From Branchiostoma lanceolatum (Eukaryota > Chordata > Leptocardii > Amphioxiformes > Branchiostomatidae), in contig NC_089726.1 in NCBI RefSeq assembly GCF_035083965.1, positions 6,887,501 to 6,951,500 of the forward strand: a DNA stretch of 64,000 bases, written 5' to 3'. The notes beneath the pieces were generated by a model that did no database searches, had not been told where the DNA came from, and saw only the letters and a program-made list of their open reading frames with translations. Of the stretch, positions 1-9,205 are shown piece after piece. The stretch's first letter is position 1, and every line of letters starts with the position of its first letter. The position numbers were made by a program, and so were the translations under genes.

Positions 1-26
1 TTCAAAGAAAGTTTTTGTTTACATAC

Positions 27-101
27 CGGAGACGTGTAGAAGGCTCTCTTGTCGGGATGACACAGTAGCAGGGTGGCAAGTTTGCAAATTCGGCGGCACA
101 T
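27..101 (-). CDS. First coding exon of an unidentified gene, possibly mitochondrial
   Basis: On the minus strand an ATG at 101-99 opens 25 codons that end exactly at a consensus donor (CCG then GTATGT at 26-21), phase 0. The peptide begins MCRRICKLATLLLCHP and continues DKRAFYTSP. It is basic and hydrophobic with few acidic residues, as expected of a mitochondrial presequence. A CRE-like palindrome lies about 90 bases upstream, which suits a short 5' UTR. The rest of the gene is outside the window, so the product cannot be named. A 67-codon frame over 2-205 overlaps in another phase, but it reads through the donor and I do not favour it. Confidence 0.45.
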
Positions 102-189
102 TCTGGACGAGATTTCTTGTCTTCGCTTCGGCCACTGTTGTTATGTGCTACAGGTTGCCGGTTGAACAAGTGCAAATTAGGAACACGGA

Positions 190-197
190 TGACGTCA
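190..197. promoter_or_regulatory. CRE-like palindrome TGACGTCA
   Basis: A perfect TGACGTCA, the CREB/ATF consensus, sits about 90 bases upstream of the minus-strand ATG at 101. Its position fits the core promoter of the gene that leaves the window on the left. Function is inferred from motif and place only. Confidence 0.4.
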
Positions 198-446
198 GAG
201 GTCACACGTCTGTCACTTTGATTGGTGTATCTTAGATCCCCAAAGGGGACTGTTCCATGGGCAAGTTCAGGGGGGTTATTTTACTTACCACTTTCTAAGG
301 AACACACGAGACCCGTGCACAACTTCTGCTTCTCTTCTAGAAACTACTTGTCAACTAGAACTTCCACCTGCAACGTACTACTCTCCAAGCTGAGGTTGGT
401 GGGGAATATTGTAACATTCTCGTATGGTCTGCTTTCTTTCTACCGG

Positions 447-541
447 CCACACTAACGATGGTCAGTCTTCCCCACTGAAATGTACTCTCCACCTGCCACA
501 CTAACGATGGTCAGTCTTCCCCACTGTAATGTACTCTCCAC
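447..541. repeat. Short tandem duplication with inverted tail
   Basis: A unit of about 51 bases (CCACACTAACGATGGTCAGT onward to the ACTCTCCAC end) occurs at about 447-490 and again at about 498-541. The end of the second copy is followed at 544-556 by an inverted version (GGAGAGTACATT), so the tail can form a hairpin. No gene is seen between 200 and 810. Confidence 0.6.
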
Positions 542-828
542 TGCTTGGAGAGTACATTTCACGATGCCGGAACACAAGCACACTTTAGAGCTTGCAGCAC
601 CGCCTCCTACAGGCCGGCTCCTGACACTGCAGGTAACTTCACCATTCAGGCTACGACACTCTGGTATTCCGCACTTCAATCTCACAGTACAGTACTACTA
701 GAATCATACCATGCAAGTTTGTAAATGCTGGAAATTAAAAAAAAATTACAGACTTGATGCCACAAAGTAAAAGTTACACATCCCCAGTAAAATAATCACT
801 GAATACAGTGTTTGAGATCGCCATCTCT

Positions 829-834
829 TTTATT
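829..834 (-). terminator. NFYB: Probable NF-YB polyadenylation signal
   Basis: AATAAA on the minus strand, about 950 bases downstream of the NF-YB stop at 1779. No other coding signal lies between, so 810-1778 is read as 3' UTR. The transcript end itself is not proven. Confidence 0.5.
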
Positions 835-1778
835 GAAATCATTCAGCAGTAACAGGACAAAGTGCAGATTTACACTGGTAAAGATGTGCATTTCTAATCA
901 AAAGTGTTCTTCAAATACATCAACAAAAGTAATAGTGTTATAACAGGTCCTGTTTAACAGATCTAAAGGTCAGTTTGGAGGTTCTAACTACTAATTTGTA
1001 ATTCTATACAGTGATGTCTTGGGATCTGGATTTAAAAAGAAAAAAATACCTCTGAAAGTTCAGTACATAGTCTCGAGTGTAGCAATGCTTTTACCAGTGT
1101 CACATATTGATATATACAGGGGAAAGAATGGAGTAAAAAAAAGCTGCATCAATAGACAAACTTCGCATCATGTGTAAAAACATCATGTGTCAAGGTCCTT
1201 ATTTACAAGATACAAAAAATGAGTATATCTTTTCATCTCGTAAGAGTTCAAATTATTTCTAACAGGCCTAATCTGTAGAGAGTTCATCTGCATACTTTGA
1301 ATGGAAGAAAGTGATTTTAAAGCTGAAGCCTTATTTTTTTGTTACTGTATACCTCTGTATTTAACAAAGTCAAAGTGGCCATTCTTTAACAAAGATGTGT
1401 GAAGGAGTCCAACATTAAATGTGGGATATACTTCACAGGAATACTGAAGTTGGACTGAAACATTTCCTTACAATGTTACAGATTCACTGATTGGCAAACA
1501 AACAGAACAATGCTCTGTGTCCGCCTAGATGTCCGTACTCATCAAATCAAAGCTACTGACAGAAAAAACAATCTTCAAAATTCAACCTTCTCTGTTAGGC
1601 TTCCTTAGCAACAGAGACTGTGACAAATGAAATAATCTACATTTTACTATTGAGGTACAGGAAAATTCATCAAACTGTTGAAGTAAAGGGATCTTTGTAC
1701 AAGTGAGATACAGCCATACAGGTTACTGGTGAGGAAGGGTTTGCAGATTCTGTGTGATGAGTCTGTGAAGACGTGCGC

Positions 1779-4700
1779 TCAACTGGACATTCCTGTGAAC
1801 TGAAGTTGTTGGCCCATCTGTGAAAATAAACAACAGTTACAACCATTTTAAAGCCACTTACGTCAGGTACATAACACCAGCTTCAAGTCTCGATTTCAAA
1901 TACAAAAATGTGCTTGTACAAGATAAATGCAACATATTTTTCAGGTGTTCGTGTAAATCATAGTCAAGTTCTTGCATTGACAATGGCATGATGTATTCAT
2001 CTTTATATGGGAGAACTGAGTTTTGCTTCAATTTGCAGAACAAACCTGCCTTTACTGGATTTTCCTGGCAATAGGATCATAATTCAGTTGCAATTTCTAG
2101 TTTGAAACTAAATTTGAACCCAGAAATGTAGCAAGCATTCAAGAAACAGTGTGAGGACTATTCTACAAGTATGGAATCAAACTCTGTAAAAATAATGTGA
2201 GGGCTATTCTACAAGTATGGAGTCAAAGTAAAAAAAAATAGTGGGAGGGCTTTTCTACAAGTATGGAATAAAACTCTGTAAAAATAGTGTGAGGGCTATT
2301 CTACAAGTATGGAATCAAACTTTCTAAAAATAGTGTAAGGGCTATTCTACAAGTATGGAGTCAAAGTCAAAATATAGTGGGAGGGCTATTCTACAAGTAT
2401 GGAGTCAAACCTTTGACAAATAGCGGGAGGGCTTTTCTACAAGTATGGAATAAAACTCTCAAAAAATACTGGGAGGGCTTTTCTACAAGTATGGAATAAA
2501 AAAAATCCTTTGCTGCAGTCTATGGGTGTGTGAACGTCTGAGTGAGTACAGAAAGAGAGAGAGAAGACTTACTTCCAGTACAGGAATCCTAGTACCCACC
2601 TGAACCTGTGTGGGGTATGTGTATGTCATCGTGGTCTGGCCGTCTGTGGAGATGATGTTGGCAGCTACAACAGACAAGAGCACAGAAGGGTTAGATTGTT
2701 TGTCAAGACTTTCAGTACTAATGTCATTAACATTTCTTTTATTAGTCTTCTATTTGCTGCATCTAAACCAGTATAACAAAAACATGTACTTTCTAAGCAG
2801 TTATTTACAAATTGTTTGACAATTACATGACGCAGAGTGGCAAATAAAGTGTTTTCAATCACTACAACAGTATCAAAATGATACAAAAATACGTCATGTT
2901 ATAAAATCAGCACAAAGACCTTTGTGGATAGTGTGTTGAAGTAATCAGAAGACTTACTGAAAGAATCATCAGCGCCCAGGTCTGACGCCATACTCTCGTC
3001 TCCCGCACCTGTAGTCGATGTGTTCATCCCTCCCTTCTCACCCTTCATGGACTGGAAGAAACACAGGATTTTTTAAAACACCAAACAAATTTGCTACATT
3101 GCAGAATTTGAAGACAAATGACAAACTGTATTTCACAGTATATTGATACAAAAGCTCAATACAACACATCTCGGTGGTTTTTATATGTCAATACAAACCT
3201 TAATAAAAGAAAACTTAGATTCTACTAAAGTAAGTATATTTGTATTTCCTACGTTGGAGAAAGCTCACAAACCTTAGTAAAATAGAACTCATAAGATTCT
3301 ACTAAAGTTAAGTATTTCCTACGTTAGAGAAAGCTCTCCAACTCTTGCTGAAGACCCTTCTGTATTGTATAGCCGATATAACAACCCTTCAGCATAACAC
3401 ATCAGCTTCCTTGACTCTTACCTCCCTGTACTTCTGAAGGTACAGTTTCAGTGGTTCCACGTAGCTGTCGAACCCCAGGGTCGACATGGCAAACAAGATA
3501 TCCTCCCCATTGATGGTCTTCCTCTTCTCCTGGTGACACCTGTCACTCGCTCTACACAAGCAGTTAGGGATCATATCATCATCATGATCCATGTCACTTA
3601 GAAATTAGAACTGTCTCACTCATTATTGATGTCACCTTGTATTGGCTAGTGGCACATAAAACAGCAACATTCCTTTCTATTTCAGAAGCAGGGTATATCT
3701 TTACAGGGAGGGGTTGCTAGACCTTCCCCTTTAACATGCTTATGTGCCTCAGTGAACATTTGACCCCCATTTTGTGTCCCCTCCGAAAAACCAGTCCAGC
3801 CCCAACCGAGATGCCTTTCCCTGGATTTGAACTGGGGTCTCCCAGGTAAAAAGTAATTGGAACCAGGAGCTCAACTGTGAGACTGCTACCAGTAGCAACC
3901 TCTTTTACTTGTTTCAACCTCTTCCCTGCTGACACCAATTGGAGGTAATGGTTGTTCTACAGCAGGGTTAGGGTTAACTAATATGTGATGATTAAATCCT
4001 TTCTTTTTTAACATCCCCTTAATGACATGGCAAGTTAGCACAGAACTGTTGAAAGGATACTCGCTTGTGATAAAACTGATGAATTCTGACACACACTCCT
4101 GAACACACTCTTTAGCATCCTTGGCAATCTGTGAAGAAAAACACAATAAGGAATTTCAGTTAAACAAGAAGAATCCCCTTATCCAAACATAAACATCAAT
4201 TAGAGATATTTTCATGTTATTTGGTATATAACTAGTTATAAAATAGTCGTCTATGACAAAAGTTCCACAAAATTACATCTAAATCAACCTGCACTTTACT
4301 GTTTCTTTACAACATCAAATTTGTACTGGTACGGTAATACAATAGGTTACAGCATACCGGTGGTTGATACTTTAAACTGGTTGGAAATTTCATATCCTCA
4401 CATAATAAGTGTACAACTAGTACTTACACATTGGACATAGTCAAGCTACATTATCTATAAAACAGTCTACTTTTACTATATGAATGAAATTTACTGGATT
4501 AAAAAGGAACATTTTCTTAAAATACATTGTAATTAAAAACTACATGCTACAGATCTAGACTTCCTATATAGCACAGCAGGGAGGAATGTTTAATCAAACT
4601 TTAATTGTGCAAGTGAGGGTGCGGTTTTATTATGGTGGGTTAGTTTCAATATTCTAGATAACAAAATCACAATATTGACTGAGTGTACTAGCTGTCATTA

Positions 4701-6990
4701 GTAGTATTCTTTTTAACTCTACAAATACATGTAATGCAGTCACTTCAATTCATTTCTGCTTTCGTATCTTGACAACAGTGGTCAAGCACATCTACAAAAC
4801 AAATCCTCGGGCAATTCTACTGACAGGCCCATGCAACTTTGACTCTTTTTTCACTTTCATCACGTATGTATCAATTGAATGACATGCAAATGTTCACACA
4901 TATAGAAACTACTCAAACATGCATATCTATATGGAGAATGTATAGGTGTAACGACAACATTACCTTTTCTTTTTTGGGAATAGCCTTTCTCATAATGCGA
5001 CTAATATTGTGAATGGGCAAAAACCGGTCCTGGGATTGAGCGGAAAAGAAGTGAAAACACAAAGTTAAACGTTTTCTAGGCAGGCAGGGTGGTATATATA
5101 CTCAGAAACGTGCCACTTTACCTTTGCCATTTTGGGGATAGAGTTTTTCATGATGCGACTGACATTGGCTATGGGCAGGAATCGGTCCTAAGAGTGCCGT
5201 AAGGAAGAAGGGCAGAGAATGCAACACACTTTAGGTGTCAGGAAAGTGGGGAGGCTCTCTCTTCTGGTGCAGAATCGACTATATATATCTATGTCCTAGC
5301 CGAGTCAGCTATCAATTTCTGCACACTAGTTGTTACATAGATGGATAAAGCTGGAGCATTAAATGTGTTGATACAGTCACAAGTTAGGACATATCTACCC
5401 ATGGCAATCAATGTAAGCATCATGCATGCAGAAAACTCTATACACACATCATATACAGATTTATAACAATAACTATAGTACATGTTTATCTGTAGAAAAT
5501 CATCTAAAGAAAATCATGAAGCAACATTGCAATTTGGGCTCTGCACAGAGTTGGAAACACTCTAAGGAAATACATGTAGATCTACAACCTACAACATCTA
5601 CAGGAAAAAGAATAACACTTAAACAAAACTTCTCACACAAAAGAGAAGTCTTTGGTAAGGGTAGCTACTTTTAATAAGATAGCATCAACATGTAGAATTT
5701 CATTTTTCGTGAAACAGAAAACTTTCTTTCCAACTAGACCAGGACTGTCTCCAGAACCCATCCCTCCGTCCCCAGACTGAAATTTTCTTGTTGGGATGGA
5801 CAAAAAGTTCACCCCATCCATTAAAAAAATCTGAACTTCATGACATGAAATTGATGGAAATTGCATTTTCTAAGTTCAAAATGAAAAATTTACCCTGGAA
5901 AATTATACCAATGGGTTAACAACTAATGACTGCCTGTGGGATGGAAAAAAATTTGAGCAGGAGACAGCCCTGACCAACATGTAGAATTTTAGGGAAATAG
6001 AAGACTAGACTAGACCCAACTAGACAGTAGACACAAATCATTTTGAAAAGTGAAACCACTCAATTGCAAGAGGAGAGTTACCTGTTCCTGTAGAGGTTCC
6101 ACACCCACGTGCTCACGGAGGCTGTCACCGTCTTTGTGACCGCCGTCATCGTCTCCGCCACTCGCTATACTGTCATTGGCCGACGCACCTGCTGCACCTG
6201 GAAGCATCAAGGGACAGGTGGCTTTACCTTCCAGTACACCTCTCAGTACAGGTGCTGTCTGTCAGTCTAGTAGTACAGACTAGGACCTATGCATGTTTTA
6301 GGCATTCGTTGGTCTCGTAAGGCTTTGAATAGTACAGTGCTACACAACATACTTATCAATACACTTGGGACATGTTAGTTACTCTGCACAAAAATACAGT
6401 TCAACAGGCTACAAAGTACCTAAGATTATAAGAGGAGGACTTTGGTGTTTTTTCTTTTGATAAACTACAATTTTGTTTGCAACTTTTTCATCAGCAAGAC
6501 ACAGAACTCTTAATGATTTGAAAAAATCCTTAATTGAGGTGTTCTCTTACTGAAAGCTACAATCAAAACAAAATTGGTTTTATCCTTTGACCTGCAGTAC
6601 TTAATGAATGAACACAACATTTCTCCAATGTTCAAAGGTGTTTCACCATCATTCATTACAAGAAACACTAGTTTTACTTACTATCATCCAGGACATAGCT
6701 GTAGTCGTTGGTCAGGAGACCTTGTGTGCCGTCTGCTCCCTGTGGGGTACCTTCTAAGTGAACAGCCATACTGCAAAACAAAGAGGTAATGTTGGTTGAC
6801 TTACTGACAAGGGACTTCTGTCTGACTCTCTGAACCAAGAAGCTGGCTGAATCATTACTAGTATACAGTATAACAGACATCAACAGATAGCAATGCACAG
6901 AACTAGTATTGAGTATTACCTGAGGGTGCCAGTGTCATCTGCCGTGTGATCTGTGCTTTGATCCATTTGTCCTTCTCCACCACCATCCAT
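1779..6990 (-). CDS. NFYB: Nuclear transcription factor Y subunit beta (NF-YB)
   Basis: NF-YB pairs with NF-YC through a histone fold and, with NF-YA, binds CCAAT boxes. Coding exons, 5' to 3': 6990-6920, 6770-6682, 6197-6082, then one of 5187-5122 or 5029-4964, then 4128-4061, 3551-3422, 3051-2958, 2664-2600 and 1817-1779 (stop TGA). All junctions are GT-AG and in phase; the protein is 245 aa. The N-terminal 92 residues are acidic and poorly conserved. The histone fold follows: alpha-1 ([15 protein letters not shown]), then [16 protein letters not shown], then [17 protein letters not shown] and [19 protein letters not shown], nearly identical to vertebrate NF-YB. The C-terminus has TYTYPTQVQ and ends QLQFTGMSS. 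The start ATG at 6990 lies 4 bases inside its exon (acceptor TTGCAG), so at least one 5' non-coding exon lies upstream, towards 8.0-8.4 kb. The oddity is the pair of alternative alpha-1 exons. Confidence 0.93.
2150..2505. repeat. Minisatellite, about 46-bp unit, eight copies
   Basis: The core TTCTACAAGTATGGA recurs eight times at 41-49 base spacing, each followed by a variable A-rich tail and GTGRGGGCT. It lies in the last intron of NF-YB. No reading frame or known element is recognisable. Confidence 0.8.
3197..3343. repeat. Two-copy tandem duplication of about 72 bp
   Basis: Both copies contain GATTCTACTAAAGT and TTTCCTACGTTRGAGAAAGC. It lies in the NF-YB intron between exons 3551-3422 and 3051-2958. 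No function is apparent. Confidence 0.6.
4964..5029 (-). CDS. NFYB: NF-YB exon 4b, variant histone-fold alpha-1 version
   Basis: A second 66-base, phase-0 exon homologous to 4a. It encodes DRFL followed by [18 protein letters not shown]. The acceptor (ATCCCAG) has its own pyrimidine tract, clearly related to that of 4a, and the donor is AAG/GTAATG. It keeps the SRIM core and length but changes Ala to His and Val to Ile in the PIAN motif, Lys-Asn to Arg-Lys, and makes the exit more charged. There is no stop and no broken splice site. It can replace 4a without frame change; using both would add 22 residues and probably disrupt the fold. This looks like a mutually exclusive exon pair, but no transcript evidence is available here. 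Confidence 0.8.
5122..5187 (-). CDS. NFYB: NF-YB exon 4a, canonical histone-fold alpha-1 version
   Basis: 66 bases, 22 codons, phase 0 on both sides. It encodes DRFL followed by [18 protein letters not shown], close to the usual animal NF-YB alpha-1 (PIANVARIMKNAIP). The acceptor is CTCTTAG after a pyrimidine tract and the donor is AAG/GTAAAG. It is separated from its duplicate by a 92-base intron (5030-5121). As the upstream and more conserved copy, it is probably the default exon. Confidence 0.88.
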
Positions 6991-7634
6991 GGGTCTGCAA
7001 GTTCACACACAAAGAAGTTTATAGTTTAGTACTGGCAAATGAAAGAAGTGGTGAGTGTTGGACCACCACATTATCATTATGGGTAAGGGAAGGGGGAGTT
7101 ATTGGTATGATGAATTAATGATGATTTTATTCAGTAAGGAACTCGCGGGCAACACAACCTGAATGTCGTCCTTTAAATTAATACAATAAATACAATGTAA
7201 TTCAATTTGGGTTCATTACCAAGACCAAGCTCATAACAAAGCAATATACCTCTCCAATCATTCTAAATAAAAGTCCATAAAATTAAAAGAAATCTGTTAC
7301 AAGGGGAGCCTGGGGGATAAGTCTCTATCCATTCTGTTCACAGAGATATTTTTTCACAGGTAGAGATGGCCTGTCATGGGGGTTCCCTGGTTCACATATG
7401 AATTCATCATTTCTGCATCAATGGAACAAGGTGGTTATAAAAAGGTCTCCCTGAATGGACTAGGATTATCATCATAAAAATGGTCAAAAAAAAGTATGGA
7501 GGAGTTATCAAATCTCTAATATGAATGATTGGCTGGAATTTTCTCTTACCCAACTTCATAAAATCTCAACATCGTTGAATATCCTTCCCTTATTTATATA
7601 TTCTAGCTATCAAACAGCCCGGATGCCAGACTGC

Positions 7635-7790
7635 TTCCAGGGCCTCACCAGGCCAGCTCCTCGGCTCTATGGCCAACATACCCCCAAGGAAATTTTACCA
7701 CGTACGCAGGACATGAGGGGCGTCTGTGGTAAGATTTCCTTGGGGATGTTGGCCCCGGAGCCGAGGAACTGGCTTGTGGAGGCCCTGGAA
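7635..7790. repeat. Near-perfect hairpin, arms about 65 bp, 24-base loop
   Basis: The left arm starts TTCCAGGGCCTC and ends TTTTACCAC at 7701. The right arm starts GTGGTAAGATTTCC at 7726 and ends GGAGGCCCTGGAA. Pairing runs almost the whole length with few mismatches. It lies between the first NF-YB coding exon and the promoter spacer. It may be a small foldback MITE or a transcribed hairpin. An open frame of 135 codons (7521-7928) crosses it, but that is a by-product of the palindrome and has no family resemblance. Confidence 0.75.
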
Positions 7791-8259
7791 ACAGTCCACG
7801 ACTACAATCTCATCCCTGTAGAGTGTGATCATAACACAGGGGCCTTGTACATGTACTTCATCCGTGTGCACCCCATCGCATCCCCTCCCCCTTCATATGC
7901 TGTATCATGGATTCCCGACATTTTCTAAACAAAGGAACATGAGCTGGCGACAGATGGTGAAAAATTGCGGGCAGCCATTTCTGAACAGGTAAAGGTGGCA
8001 AAACAGCCTCGAAAACATGTTTCTAGGTCACGATCTTAGTAGATTTAAGTTCCTCATGTCATGAACAAACCTATACATCACACGGGTGGTGTAGACGGAC
8101 GGCAAACCCACAGCTCCAAACGGGCCCAGACAAAAATTACAAATGGCGAATCTTCCGTCCCCCCTCCCCTTCTCCTTCCCTCCCGTCCCCCCACGTTTCG
8201 CACTTCCCCGTGCATCTATCAGCCCGCAGTCCGTTTGAAAGTTCGGCTAGAAAGTCACC

Positions 8260-8264
8260 ATTGG
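8260..8264 (-). promoter_or_regulatory. CCAAT box in the NF-YB promoter region
   Basis: CCAAT on the minus strand within a GC-rich stretch (about 8060-8420), which is the only CpG-rich stretch upstream of the NF-YB start. If it lies in the NF-YB promoter it would be a binding site for the gene's own product. The transcription start was not located. Confidence 0.35.
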
Positions 8265-8943
8265 TGGTTAGGAAGAACAAACCCGTGTTGGAGTGGGCGA
8301 ACTGGTTGGCTGGCGGGCCGGGAGCCAGTGAGGAGGGAGCCCGCCCGAGTCTGTGGTTGGTAAAGCTTCAGCCAGTCGCCGCGCAGAACTGCCAACCGCT
8401 ACATACAAACTCCGGAAACACCCCTGGTGTAAACAAATTCTTCTTACCATATTCTTCCTATCCTACATTTATATCATAAAGTATTGTACTTCGAAGAAAT
8501 TCTTATCATATTAAAAATATTTCTAGAAAAGAATTGATAATGTTACATCTTTAAGATTGTATAAAATTAGATATAACATCAACAAAATTGGACACCATGA
8601 TAAAAGATAGAACAGCCCAATGCAAGGAATCTGGCTGTTCCCTATCTGGACAGGCCCCCACTGGTCAGACAGACAGTCGGACTTCCAGTTCTTCAACGTA
8701 TAATATGTTAGAACTGTCTTGGTTTAAAAAGAGTGTCGGCATATTATGAAAAGAGGTACTTTATAGTTTCGTCAGTGGTCAGTTAAGCTAGAGATATTAA
8801 TATTTCGGACTAAGATAGTGTATGGAAGAGCGGTGACCTTTAACCTGGCCGGACATCTGTCATAAATCTCCTCGTGTGAGTGCGCTGGTTCGGAACTATT
8901 TCTTATACTTTCCCCACACGTTTACAAGCATTTGGCAACAAAG

Positions 8944-8948
8944 CCAAT
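8944..8948 (+). promoter_or_regulatory. CCAAT box upstream of UBL4A
   Basis: CCAAT on the plus strand, 258 bases before the UBL4A ATG. With the CCAAT box at 8260 in the other orientation, it suggests that 8.2-9.1 kb is a divergent promoter shared by NF-YB and UBL4A. The stretch 8430-9120 holds no coding exon that I can support. Confidence 0.35.
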
Positions 8949-9205
8949 GATTTATTTACCCGAAATTATCAATTTGTAAATGTTAAGTCCGGTTAGCTAA
9001 TGATAACGCTGTTTTTCCACTGTGTCCTCAGATAAACTTTGGCTGAGGTAATGTTGTAAAAATTATATATCCTTCCGCGACGCCATGTTTACAAATGTTC
9101 GAGTGAAAGTTTCAGTGTCGACAGGCATGAATGTTTTTTCCTAGAAAACAGGAAGTTTCGACATTTCAGGTGGACCCAGTGATCACGTATAGACGGCAGG
9201 GAAAC

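Noticed and set aside
7521-7928. A 135-codon open frame as a gene
   Set aside because: It spans a palindrome, which keeps both strands free of stops; nothing resembles a known domain.
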